Assembly (NCBI GenBank): GCA_947396885.1
Contig: OX377202.1
Location: 63,398,643 to 63,462,642 of the forward strand
Length of the DNA: 64,000 bases
From: Heligmosomoides polygyrus polygyrus
Taxonomy: Eukaryota > Nematoda > Chromadorea > Rhabditida > Heligmosomidae
Direction: 5' to 3'
In this document: positions 1 to 10,440 of the stretch, piece after piece
Position numbering within the stretch: position 1 is the stretch's first letter
Layout: each line of letters starts with the position of its first letter
Notes under the pieces: generated by a model
Databases searched by the model: none
What the model saw: only the letters and a program-made list of their open reading frames with translations
What the model was told of the DNA's origin: nothing
Program-made: the position numbers and the translations under genes

Positions 1-213
1 TTGTAAACAGGAAGAGTAGGGAGCAGAGAGACGTGTTTGGAGCTCAGCAATGAGAGCTCTTCGTGATGTGGTTGATGTAGAATCAACATGGAACAGTTCT
101 AAGGATCATGACTGTCCTCGAAGGTTAGAAAGATTAATTACGAAGCGCCAATAATAAAAAACAGGGTCCAGATTTTAATGGCCGTACTCCGATCAAAGAC
201 CACCATGGAAATG

Positions 214-518
214 GGCACGTGGAGCGCAGTCCGAGGAGCTGCAGGATTTCGGTGCACCCTATACCAGGTTCTTGGTTTGGTCAACCAAGTCTTGATTCCT
301 TCCGAGGTTAGTGAGCTGGTAAAAGACTTGTCTGGGAGAGAGAAAGCTCTAACTTGTTTATCGGCTGGCCACCGCAAGTCATTGTAAAGGCCAAATACGC
401 ATTCAAATGGCCTCCTCAACATCCCGTAGAGGTGGAGTGGTGGAATGCAAGGCACGTCCCAAAAGGAATTGAGCATTACCCCCATTACTCCCTTTATCAT
501 TTATCCTTATTATTATCA
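214..518 (+). repeat. decayed tRNA-derived SINE
   Basis: This is a diverged copy of the SINE seen intact at 25108-25404. The A-box-like GAGCGCAGTCCGAGG lies at its left end, followed by the ACCAGGTTCTTGGTT stretch, the GGCCACCGCAAGTCATTGTA block and an ATCC-rich 3' end. Many substitutions and no clear target duplication mark it as old. Short open frames over it are chance. Confidence 0.7.
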
Positions 519-1149
519 GAGAGGAGCCCTTCCTGTTTTGCTTTTAGCCTTTCGATTCCAGATTTCATAAGATATCTCGTTTAGGTGTAGTAGGAAACGC
601 GCTTCCAAACGCAACAGGGTTTTTCTAATAAAGAGAGGCTTGAATGCGTTTCCCGTCTGATTTCCTTCTTTTCTGACCCACTTCCTACTGAATGCATGCA
701 CCCGGATAACTGTGCTGAAAGGCAGGGCGAAAAGGCATGGTTTCCGTAAGGACTCCTATCGGGCTTCGCTTCAGCGATGAGCGAAGAAGTGCTGATGAGG
801 GACATTCGACAGCCCCGACATTCATTTGCAGATCGGGGGCGATGATAAGTCAGTCGGGCAGAATTGACTGTTGTGACAGAATTCGCCCCAGGGGAACGAT
901 GGCATCATCATCTCCGCGCAGCTAGCCATGCGAAGACAGCTCAAAGGCTGTGAGTTGCTGCTAAGGGCAGCTTTTTACGACTCGGAGAGTGAAGGGGATG
1001 TCCGATCTAGCGCCAGGTTCGAGCGGTCGGATTAATCTAATCTAGGAAGGGCTTCAGCCTATTATTCAACTTTTCATGGAGACTTAGGTGGATAGATAGA
1101 GCCTGAAAGGCTGATTACAAATGAACAGGGTGGAAATAAAATGCAATAA
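519..1149. other. no recognisable gene
   Basis: Only short open frames occur here and none carries a motif I recognise. I see no tandem repeat or palindrome of note. Confidence 0.4.
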
Positions 1150-1445
1150 GTCTCTCGTTGTAGTCAGTGTTTTCTTGTGCGGCTTTCGTTTTTGTTAGAG
1201 AGGACCTTTGCTTGCCATGCTTCATTTTCGACGTCACCGTCTTCTTCAGAAGCGCCTGATCCAAATGAGTGCTTTTGCTGCTCTGTTAGTTCACCCATGC
1301 GTACTAACAGAGAACTGCAAAAGCGCTCCGCACGTGGCTCAGGCGTCTCTGAAGAAGATGGTAGCGTCGAAACTTTAGGCTTGGCAAATAGAGGCCTATA
1401 ATATCAACATCGAGAGCTACACAGGAAAACACTGAGAACAAAGCA
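1150..1445. repeat. head-to-head inverted repeat with two hammerhead-like cores
   Basis: Two arms of about 140 bp (1150-1290 and 1302-1445) are imperfect reverse complements, joined by an 11 bp spacer. Each arm contains CTGAAGA, one A, a 4 bp stem, a 4 nt loop and GAAA: minus strand 1226-1249 and plus strand 1349-1372. The geometry matches the core of a hammerhead ribozyme, a motif known from the terminal repeats of Penelope-like elements. The spare A between CTGAAGA and the stem is not canonical. The element could be a solo inverted pair of Penelope terminal repeats or a fold-back MITE. Confidence 0.6.
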
Positions 1446-1691
1446 AATCTGCCGGAAGAGCACTGACCAATTAACCTTTGCCGTGTAGGTTTTTCGGTTG
1501 GCCAGAGTGAATGCAGTATTGAGCTATCAGTACAGCGACCCACATACTCTACCCAACGATCGGTCGGTGCGGTGTGGTGGAGCTTTTACGTCGCAGTAGG
1601 TGATTCGCGGATTCTGCTGGTACTGTGACATGATAGATAACTAGCATTTATTGCGTATCGTCGGAAAGACCACCTCATATTCGGATTTTCA

Positions 1692-1796
1692 ATAAGGGAT
1701 AAAGGACGGAGTTAATCGACCCACTTAGAGATGCGTCACGCATTGTACTTCTACTGGATGTCGTAGAGGCATTTTAAATGCGTATTTGACTGCAAT
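1692..1796 (-). repeat. 3' fragment of the tRNA-derived SINE
   Basis: The reverse complement matches the 3' third of the SINE, including GAATGCGT-like sequence and a tail of ATCC units (GGATAAAGGA on the plus strand). It stops where the RTE-B 5' fragment begins, so the two are abutting relics. Confidence 0.6.
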
Positions 1797-1804
1797 TTGG
1801 ATAG

Positions 1805-2045
1805 TGTTCATGTCCGTTTCTCCAGAAGGTGCCACTAGAACTGCTTTTTTCTACGAGCTGAGCTGAACACTGAATTTGGGCGCAGGCGACAGGCCGTTGT
1901 GATAGGCTGGCCTATGGAAACCCCATGTCACATCACATGGTGGATGACGTTATTTGAGTATTGAGGTGGTGCTATAGCGTCCGCGTGAAGCTGCCTAGGT
2001 CTGTGTTGAAAGCTCTGTTGGAAATTTGTGCCCTCTCTTGGTAAG
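1805..2045 (+). mobile_element. RTE-B LINE, 5' end fragment
   Basis: The stretch aligns by eye with the first ~240 bp of the intact LINE at 46715-49850, including ATGTCCGTTTCTCCAG, GCAGGCGACAGGCC, a CATGTCACATCACATGG block and GTGCTATAGCGTCCGCG. It covers the short leader and the start of the reading frame, which is broken. Orientation is plus. Similarity fades after about 2040. Confidence 0.65.
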
Positions 2046-3164
2046 TGAGCGGCTTCAGTTTCCTAACTATACGAGCAAAGGGGTATCCAACAAAACTCCA
2101 AACACAACAATGTTGTTTGAATAGAAGCTGTCACGAGCTAAATGCTCATCGTCTTCTCTGCGTCGCTGTTGAATGGAGATGGTGGTCACCTGAACAAGCG
2201 GAATGAGCTTCGGAAAAAATCAGCCTCTGATGGAGTGGATAATTAATGTCCCTCCATACTCGCTGCGTTTATCTGCGAGTTTCTGGAAGAGATTCATAGT
2301 GATGCGGAAGTTCAAAATGTTGGGCATCTATTGCAGAACATCTTCAAAATCTAGGCCGCAGTCAGGTGTGTTGTGGTTCGATTTTTGCTAAAAATTTATG
2401 ACTCCCACTCCTTCCAGAGCGGATTTGGTACGATCCCACCCCTTGTCTCCACCACTAGCCTATTTCTTAACTTTGTTGCATTTTTCAAAATTTTATGCCA
2501 TTTTTGTCCTAGTACGTTCTTCATTCTAGACGTAGCATTGAGACTAATAAAGTACGTTCAGAAAGAAAACATATTATTGATTAACTGGTTGATTGATCAC
2601 ATGATTTGTTTTAAAGAACGTTGTTTGGATAGAGATTGTCCTACAGTTAAAAATAAAGAATTTTGCGAGGAAATGGATACTCACAAAAATAATTATAACT
2701 CAGTGAGTTCAGAAAAAAAAGCTTTCTTACCATCAGCTTCTAAAAAGAGGCCTCCATACGGGGCGAGAGTGGATTCCATTTCTCATCGATTCTTGCCGAA
2801 AATCGGCCAGAAGTCGAACCGCCCAGCGCGAAGACCACTTTTTTAAAAGCTTTTCATAACAGGAATTATTTTTCTTCTTTTTTCGAATAGCCATTTTAAC
2901 TTCTTGGAAATCCAAAAACCTACCCAGTTATGGTCATTTTTGTGATCGTCCAATTTTGTCGCTCCAAAGGCGTCGGTGAGGCTTGGTAGGTTTTTTGAAT
3001 TTCGAAAACCTTAAAATGATCGACCAGAGGTCGAATCAACCTACTCTATTCAGAAAATTATGGTTCCTTCACTGCGCATTGCCTAAAACTTGAAATTTTC
3101 GTGGCAGAATTTTAACTGTATAGGTGGTCTGCTTCAGATAGAAAATGAATAATTTTGCATGAAA
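2046..3164. other. no recognised gene; one unassigned open frame
   Basis: A 157-codon open frame runs from 2373 to 2846 on the plus strand. It starts with a hydrophobic half and ends basic, but matches no family I know. The region is AT-rich and without splice-framed neighbours, so chance is the likeliest explanation. Confidence 0.35.
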
Positions 3165-3270
3165 TTTATTTATTTATTACTGCACCAGAAGTGCGCCTAA
3201 TAAAAATAACAATGAACATTGTTAGTCAACGCAGTCCGGACCAACTTAAAAAAATTAACCTTAAGAAAAC
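3165..3270 (-). repeat. 3' terminus of an AAAT-tailed CR1-like LINE
   Basis: Read on the minus strand, a GCAC-loop-GTGC hairpin (3182-3194) directly precedes an AATAAATAAATAAAT tail. The same hairpin-then-tail arrangement ends the CR1-like copies at 8083 and 29171. No coding part is visible next to it. Confidence 0.45.
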
Positions 3271-3905
3271 AGAGATTAGGAGTTTGGGACATTGGGTAGC
3301 ACTATGAGCTGCAACTAGATAAGAGAGCTTTCTTATGTAGCTGCTCAGCAGACCCTGAAAAAAGAGTGGTTTAGTATAATACTACATCTAATTATCTTAA
3401 ATTGGTCAAACTTATTTAAGTAAATAAAATTTGATAAAGTTATAGTGTCACGAGGGTGCGTCATAATTTGGTATGGCTATGGTGTGATTCCATATCGAGA
3501 ATTTTGAATACCATCCGCCCTAATCATATCGATGATCGCAGCAGAGAGGCTTGGTTCTTACTGCATAGTAATCATGGCCTGAAATTTTAAACGGTACAAT
3601 TTCACACCCTGGTATTCCCTACATCAGAAGGTAGAAATTTTTTCCGCGAGAATTCGATGCTCCAGTTGCGATCGATGATATCACAGAACACAGTAGCCGC
3701 AGGTAAACTGCCGTAACTCGGAGATTGTTTTGAAGATTCCGAAAAATTAGAAGGGTAATGAAGACTAAAAGAGATTTAGATTCTATGATTTATAAAAAGC
3801 GGGTTCGAAAATTAACAGCTGCCATGTGATTAGGGGGGCGATATATTTCGGCAAATGATGCAAAATCGGGACGCCTAATCATACAGAAGATCGTTTAAAG
3901 GAACT
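3271..3905. other. no recognisable gene
   Basis: AT-rich sequence with no open frame of note and no repeat that I can match elsewhere in the window. Confidence 0.4.
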
Positions 3906-3990
3906 TGGGTTGAGCTTGAGGTTTGAGAATCGAAGAGGTTACGACCCCCCCCCTGCTCTCTTCGATTCTCGAAACTCCAGCTTGAGCCTG
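3906..3990. repeat. imperfect palindrome
   Basis: Arms at about 3906-3937 and 3957-3990 pair over ~30 bp around GAGAATCGAAGAG / CTCTTCGATTCTC, with a loop containing a run of C. It may be a small MITE or the footprint of one. Confidence 0.6.
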
Positions 3991-4635
3991 GTGTGTAGGC
4001 GCGCATCTATCACGAGCGTTTCGAGCGGAGTCGCACTGCACTGCACTGAAGCGATGTCTGCAAGAAGTGCCGCACGGCTTTATGCTCTTCTGTGGTGAAC
4101 TGAGGTCGCAGAGGAGGTGAAATGTAGTTAGAGATGAAGCCGAACTACTCATGAGCACATGCTCTAAAAACAACGCGTCGAAGCGCTGCTGTTCTGAAGG
4201 AGATGGGGTGGAAGGACCTCATATAGGCATGGTTCTGCGCAGTCGCCAATTCCGGGGAATGTTCCCTGTTCAGATTTTTCCCGCGTTCGCGGCTGCATGA
4301 ACGAGATATTCCTTTCGAAGGGTACAAAGTCGGCCTTACGTTACACATGGGATACCAACTGCTCATTCTGGACACTGTCGCCTATAAGAAGAAAAACGGT
4401 GACAAAATGTAGAAATTGCAGCATCGTCTAGTAAGGCAAGACTTGATTTCATTGTAGAACAAACTGTTAAGGAAAACTTGACAAGGAGAATACGTTTTGT
4501 ATTGTCATTCCGATTCTACATACCTGGATGAGGTCAACATTAAAAGCAGTTCTGAAATTTACAGAAAAGAAACAACGCAGTAAGGAAGGCGCACATTCTG
4601 CACACAGTCGCTGTTGCTGGACGCACCGTCCCAGG
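3991..4635. other. no recognisable gene
   Basis: Short frames on both strands, none with a known motif. Confidence 0.35.
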
Positions 4636-5371
4636 GAGGGATGTGCGGAATTTTCTTTTTGTAAAAAGCGGAAGACGAAAGACGGAACGGAAGCGCTCAA
4701 AAATATTAGAAACCGGAAGCGAAGCACGGAAGCGGAAACGACACATATTCGCCATTTCTTCAAAAGTGCGAAACGGCGTCAGAAGCTGCTTTTATTGTAC
4801 TTTTTCTTGCGCAGAACGTTTCGAGTAGCAGAATCTTCCAGAGATGAATACGCATCCTCATCGAAACACAATATAGCGAGGAATGAATTCATATTATTGC
4901 TGTAAAACAGCTATGGCTGAAGCAATAAACGCAACCAAATTCAGCGCCTTATCTCGCTATTTCTCGCTATTTCAGCATGCAGTCTCACCATTGTTTCTAT
5001 ATCTAGCATCTTCTTGTGCATCGATCATGCCCTTTGCTGGCATATTATGTATTTTGCCTTGTCCTCAGCCGTTGCCATTTTTGACTAGCGCTTTTGTAAT
5101 CTAATCAACTACCAAAAATAAAAATATCTAATATAAATATCTACCAAAAATATTAATACAGGAGTTGTGAAATGGTATTTCTTACACAATTATATGAAGA
5201 AGAACTCTTTTTGACTGATGAGCTGATTGCAGTCAACAGAAAACTAATGTTGAACAGTGTCGATTTCCGCTTCTTTCTTCCGGTCCAGAAACAGGCGGAA
5301 CATGGAACGGAACAGAAGGGCTCAACCAACCGGAAATCGGATCATGGAAACGGAAATTACCCACATCTCTG
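4636..5371. mobile_element. hAT-like non-autonomous element A (CGGAA iterons)
   Basis: The left end GAGGGATGTGCGGAATTTTC and the reverse complement of the right end, CAGAGATGTGGGTAATTTCC, form a short diverged terminal inverted repeat of hAT type. Inside each end lie many CGGAA / ACGGAAGC units, all on the plus strand. The flanking octamers GTCCCAGG and AGCTCAGG match at 5 of 8 positions, which could be an old 8 bp target duplication. Open frames through the iterons are lysine/arginine-rich artefacts. No transposase is visible. Confidence 0.5.
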
Positions 5372-5579
5372 AGCTCAGGCGAGCTCCACACGCTTTATCA
5401 GATGTCGGCGCTACATCGAACTTCGCCGAATGGCCTAGTTCCGAAGGCGGTCCGTCTTCATTACGGTGAGGCGCCGGTCAACTTCCACGTCGCGTGCAAG
5501 CACTCGGTACCGTCAATGGCTTGAGAACGGATAGCGGTTCCGAAAATTTTCGACTCTAGGTGGTCTGGCACCTATACAT

Positions 5580-6228
5580 CGGTAGGTACACGGTCTTGTC
5601 GATGTTAGTCACCAAGCTCACACCTCTCACTCCAGTTCATGCGTATCCCAAGAGAGATTGGTAACCCCATCTTTATAGGTTCCTGCTGCAGCTCGCACTC
5701 GACCTTTGGAGCGAGATCATTAAGAATATTCATCTCCACGCTACAAGCTCCTTGGGGCACTGTGTGTAGCGGACAACGCTTGCGATGCATTCATGAAAAC
5801 GTTCGGAGATGACTACTCCGACAGCACTAGTGCTCCTTGGAATAACGACAAAATGACATTGAAGTCGCGGCCTATGTCCTCGACTTGCAACAGGACCACT
5901 TAGTCTCTTGGAGAACACACAGATCGGCTCACCTTCGCTCCATTGCTTCTGCAAGTGCCTACCAGTGGCCATCCAACGTACTCACATAGTCTTGCTTAGA
6001 GTTACAGTTACACAGGTCTTGCTTGCATTAGCTTTAAAAGTACATGGCGCCTCCTGCGAGCTGTAGCACTGTCTCGAACAGCATGAACATTTACCATGTG
6101 AGGTGACATGGAGTCTTTGAAGGCCGGTCTGTCACAATGACCTGTCTGTCGCCTGTTCTTGAGTTCTGCTCTACTCGGAAAACGAGCACTTCTCGGTGAC
6201 ACCATCTAGAAGGATGGTCACCACCACT
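5580..6228 (-). pseudogene. RTE-B LINE 5' fragment (leader plus endonuclease start), broken
   Basis: On the minus strand, the part from about 6228 to 6120 matches the leader of the LINE at 46715-49850 (GACAGACCGGCC and CATGTCACCTCACATGG blocks). The following frames match its endonuclease, for example SAVGVVISERFHECIASV against SGVGMIVSERFRDAIASV. Stops and frameshifts interrupt it and it ends before the central endonuclease motifs. Confidence 0.65.
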
Positions 6229-6240
6229 GTGCAAACCCAA

Positions 6241-6288
6241 AGAGTATACAACATGGTATTATCTTCAAATTACCATGTTGTATACTCT
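6241..6288. repeat. perfect 18 bp palindrome
   Basis: AGAGTATACAACATGGTA (6241-6258) and its exact reverse complement (6271-6288) flank a 12 nt loop. It lies just outside the RTE-B fragment and before the CR1-like LINE. Confidence 0.85.
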
Positions 6289-6394
6289 ACTCAACAAATG
6301 CTACCATGCTAGCTAAATATTTTCAAAAGACCTTTGCAGAACGTCCTTTCAACATCGACTCCTTTGCTGTTAATAATTATAATTCCAGCATGGA

Positions 6395-8083
6395 AAGTTA
6401 GATTTGGTTCTATAAGGAGAAGATTTATAATAAACTTTGTAAGCTACCGCCTAGTTATGCTACTACTCCGGATGAAGTACCGTCCTACTTTATCAGGAAA
6501 ATTGCCATCGCGATTGCTTACCCTCTTGAGCACATATTTTATGCCAGTTATATGATTGGCGAAGTACCATCCCGTTGGAAACATGCGTTTGTTACACCTA
6601 TTCCAAAAAAGCCTCCCCACCAACTTGTATCAAACTTTCGTCCAATTAGCATCACATCAGTTTTTGCTAGGGTCTTCGAGAGAAAGCTCAAGACAGCGCT
6701 TGTATTATATCTCGAGTCCAATAATCTTATCCCTAATGATCAACATGGCTTCCGTTCAGGTAAATCTACTGAAACACTGATGTTATCTACGCCTAATGAT
6801 TGGACGAAATCTCTTGAACAAAAAATTGATGTGGATGTAATTTATTTTGATTTTATGAAGGCTTTCGACAAGGTCCCTTTGGATAAACTAATTGTCAAGC
6901 TCACGGATATAGGTGTCCATCATAGAATTACTCTATGGTTAAAAAACTTTATATCTGGTAGATCTTTTCAAGTTAGGGTAAATGACGCATTCTCTGAACG
7001 TCTTTCTATTAAAAGTAGTGTTCCCCAGGGTGGTGTTTTGTCCCCAATCCTCTTTTCTATATAAACACCTGAAATTCCGTCCCTAGTTAATCAGCTTGGT
7101 GTTTTATGTAAAATGTTCGCTGACGATATAAAAATTTATAAGAATATTGCTCTTCGAGAAGACCATCTTCCTCTTCAATCAGCAATAAATGTAATTGCGG
7201 ATTGGTCATCAAAATGGGAACTTCCATTATCTCCGCAAAAGTCACAGGTACTTTATCTAGGGCAGCAGGTAGGTAGATATCCTTACTACCTTGACAAGAT
7301 GCATAATAGTAGTGCAACTTCCCTGCGTGATTTGGGCTTTATTTTGTACACCCAACTTTCGTTCAAAGAACATATTGAAATAATATCAAAAAAGCTGAAC
7401 GAATTGTCTCTTCAAGCCTCTTCAAATGTTTGCGAACAAATTCAATACAACACCTATTAATTGCCTATAAGTCGTATGTTAGACCAATTCTAGAATAGGG
7501 TACCACACTTTTTAGTCCAAAATGTAAGCGTGAAATCGCGAGGCTGGAATCTGTACAAAACAGCTTCACAAGAAAGCTAGGGATACGAGTACATGGGTAT
7601 GATTACAACACCATCCCCTCACCGCCTTCACGAAACAGATTCTTCAATCTACATACCCTTGAACGTCGTAGGAGAAGAAATGATTTAATTGCGATATATA
7701 GGATGATAAACGGTCTTACTCGTATTCCCCTTCAGGAGTTCTACACCTTTCTTCATCGAACACAAGGGGTGGTCAGTGGAAGATCCAGTTTCCTGGAGCA
7801 AAAAGCAGTGTAAGGTCTCAATTTTTCACTTGCCGTGCTGGCTCTGATTTTTTGAGGTTATCTAAAAAACGCATTATACCAAATTCCTTAAGGAAGTATA
7901 AAAAACTTCTTGACCGATATCTTCAGGATGCAGTTTAGTAGTTTTCAACTGTATTATGTTGATTTTTGTTGCCTGTTCTGTTTTTTCCTGTTTAGAATTA
8001 CTTTAACTTATGTTTAGTTTTACCTTGTTTTTCTTTTGCATGGCTATCCATGTAGTGAATAAATAAATAAATAAATAAATACT
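6395..8083 (+). pseudogene. CR1-like LINE, reverse transcriptase half, inactivated
   Basis: The frame opens upstream of the first methionine with DEVPSYFIRKIA and runs into WKHAFVTPIPKK, then NFRPISITSVFARVFE, DQHGFRSGKST, YFDFMKAFDKV and SSVPQGGVLSP, the ordered reverse transcriptase blocks of CR1/Jockey-type LINEs. A single TAA at 7062-7064 sits in frame between LFSI and the catalytic FADD (7113-7124). After about 7447 the frame shifts to HLLIAYKSYVRPILE, followed by a TAG. The C-terminal SVQNSFTRKLGI block follows. The 3' end has a CATGG-CTAT-CCATG hairpin (8039-8052) and an AAAT tail. Endonuclease and ORF1 are missing, as usual for 5' truncation. Confidence 0.8.
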
Positions 8084-8730
8084 AATATCAGAAAAAAGGT
8101 GTATTGGTTTTCAAACTGCTTAACGTTCCTGACATTGGTTTCCAGAGAGGGGATTAAGAGGATGGATGCGCGTACAAGCCTTTGAGATGGAACCGCCGAG
8201 TCGAAGAGATTTAGTGCTGGGTCGTTTACGACCAGCGGATTACAATCCGAGTGAAATTTGAGACGAGGCTAGCGGCCCCTCCATACCACTGGAGTGGGAC
8301 CGCTGTAGGAAACTATTTAATCTTCTTGGGCTAGTCACACCAAACGCTTTTCTTTCAGACGATGCGCTGTTGCATCCTTCAAAGATAGAAAACATGTAAA
8401 TCGAGTGGCACATGTGCGCGACTCTCTCCAGGCAAACTTACGCGACTGTGGTGTTCAATCTGGTGCGCTTCAATGCTGATGGAAGTTCGTCAGACTTGGG
8501 AAATCCTCAAACATTTTGACCAGAGCTTAAATTGGTAAACAATCTATTAAGATGGACGGAAAGTTCTGGCGGTTTTTGAACAGCCACTTTTCGTTCAATT
8601 ATTACTGAATCAATACTCAACCTGCTTCGCATTGTTATATAGCATATAATACGGAATTCTCCGCTCTATCAGAACGAACAATTTGTGCTTCACCAATGCT
8701 TAATAACTGTGTTTCCTCGATGACTACATA
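8084..8730. other. no recognisable gene
   Basis: No convincing frame, and no repeat matched to other parts of the window. Confidence 0.35.
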
Positions 8731-8733
8731 GTT

Positions 8734-9275
8734 ATGCCGGAAGAGCTATGGCGAAAGATATTTCATCTCGATTTCGAATTGCTGCTTGCTGTCGGGACAG
8801 CCCGGCAAATCACCATGGGCCGAATAGTGTTGGAGAAAAGGCCGTGCAGTGCTGGCTTGAGATATTTCGTTTTGGGAGATTTCAACCTTGAAGATGCACC
8901 CCGAAGCGGCAGACCTACAGCAATCTAGGACGAAGATTTGAAGGTCCCCACTACTCACTCCATCGCAAACAGTCCGTGAGATTGTGGAACGTCTAGGAGT
9001 TAGTAAAACTGCTGTTACACATGGTTCGACAGCCTCGGAGACGTGAAAAAGCTCGAAAAGTGGGTGCCCAACGATTTGAGTGATCGCCAGAAATTGTCGC
9101 GTTTCGAAATCCGTTCTTCTTTGCTTCTCCGGAAACAAAACGACCTGCTTTTGGATCGAGTCGTTACATGTGTTGAAAACTGAGTTCTGTACAATAACCA
9201 GAGACAATCAGCACAGTGGGTTGATGTCGGCGACCCCCCCCCCAGGTATTTCCCAAAGCTGAACGACGGTAACAC
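8734..9275 (+). pseudogene. mariner transposase relic, N-terminal half
   Basis: Reading across several frameshifts gives the mariner helix-turn-helix region: VGEKAVQCWLEIF, GDFNLEDAPRSGRPT, VREIVERLGVSKTAV, then LEKWVPNDLSDRQK and LDRVVTC. The block that should read TCDE.W around the first catalytic aspartate reads TCVEN followed by a stop, so the first metal-binding residue is lost as well as the frame. Sequence after about 9270 no longer looks like mariner, so the second and third aspartates are absent. No inverted repeats were found. Confidence 0.75.
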
Positions 9276-10140
9276 TGAGGTGGCTGACGTGATCCCACCA
9301 CATATAATAGAGGAGGGTTTTTTGTCTCAACGTGACCGTGGGAAAGTTCGTAAACTCCGCGGGCTCGATGGTTTAATCACCCAAGTTTGAGGCAGGTTCT
9401 CGACTTCTCTCTCCGAAGGGAAGCGCAGGGAGGTGAGCAATCGCCGCTGCCAAGGAGGACACGTGAGGCGTTGCGAAATAGGCCGGCGCAGCGGCTCTGC
9501 CCGCGCACGTGTTGGGTGGCTACTGCTTCGAACTGACCCCTTTGAAGGCTCCTGTCCTTGCTACCGGTCAATTACTGCTCGCAATTAGGTGCTGCTACAG
9601 TTGGGTTACCGCAGGGTACAACTCTGCCGCCTGTGTGCATGGCCGAGGTCACTGCTCATTCCTGTTCTTGCTACTTTCTCTGTGTTCGTGCATAACCTTC
9701 TGATGTGTGCGAGCTTCCGCCTTCCCTTTTTTGAGAACAGCTCCTGCTGTGTTAATCCATACCGCCGCTCTTCGTTACTGCCTTTGCCACCGTTTCACTT
9801 TGTTTCTCTTCGAGAGTCCTAAGTTGATGTCAGTGTTGTGGTGAGAATCTGCGGCCCTATTCTAGTGCTCCTCGCTGTACACGTTAGAGTATGCCTCTTG
9901 GTAGGAAGGCACATGTATGCCCGTTCACAGCAGAAGTGAACTAACTTGGTTCACCATAGGGCTAGAACCCACCAGTGCTGCTGACAATTTTGAATTTTCA
10001 TACAGCACAAAACGACGGATTGGGCGTTCCTACATCGTGAGCCTCCCGCCCAGCCTATTTGATCCCCACTGCTAGTTCTACCACTTATATCCACTCCTGT
10101 GCTTCTTAAAGGGGTTGACAACCACTTAATACGATGAGCC
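9276..10140. other. no recognisable gene
   Basis: A GGTTTAATCACCCAAGTTTGAGG stretch near 9369 recurs as GGCTTAATCACCCAAATTTG near 11892, so part of this interval belongs to a dispersed repeat. Nothing coding is supported. Confidence 0.4.
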
Positions 10141-10174
10141 CTGTCCACCCGAACCGTTTTGCGCCTGATTCTGT

Positions 10175-10375
10175 AGGCTGTAAGTAAGATTCTCCCATTC
10201 TAAGTTGGTTGGATTGAGCCCATCAGTTTCTCCCGCCCACATAAACTTCCTACTTTCTACACCCTTCCAAGCTGTCTGATTTTTATTCGTGTGATAGCAG
10301 AAGTTGAACAACAAACACAACGGTGAGGAACATATATATCCCACCTTTGTGATTAAGTGGCTTTTACACTATCAG
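10175..10375 (+). repeat. direct repeat, left copy
   Basis: It begins with CTGTAAGTAAGATTCTCCCA and contains CACAACGGTGAGGAACATAT. A second copy in the same orientation lies at 12296-12510, on the other side of the satellite. The two are similar but clearly diverged by eye. Confidence 0.7.
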
Positions 10376-10440
10376 TCGATTAAAAGCTGCGGTGAACTTT
10401 TCGAGGGCATGGTGCGATCTCGTCCTTTATTCCGCTATAC

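Noticed and set aside
2373..2846. 157-codon plus-strand gene
   Set aside because: Unrecognised, AT-driven composition, no supporting splice or promoter context. Kept only as an unassigned frame.
4528..4905. A 125-codon lysine/arginine-rich protein
   Set aside because: Much of its length runs through CGGAA iterons of element A. Composition follows the repeat.
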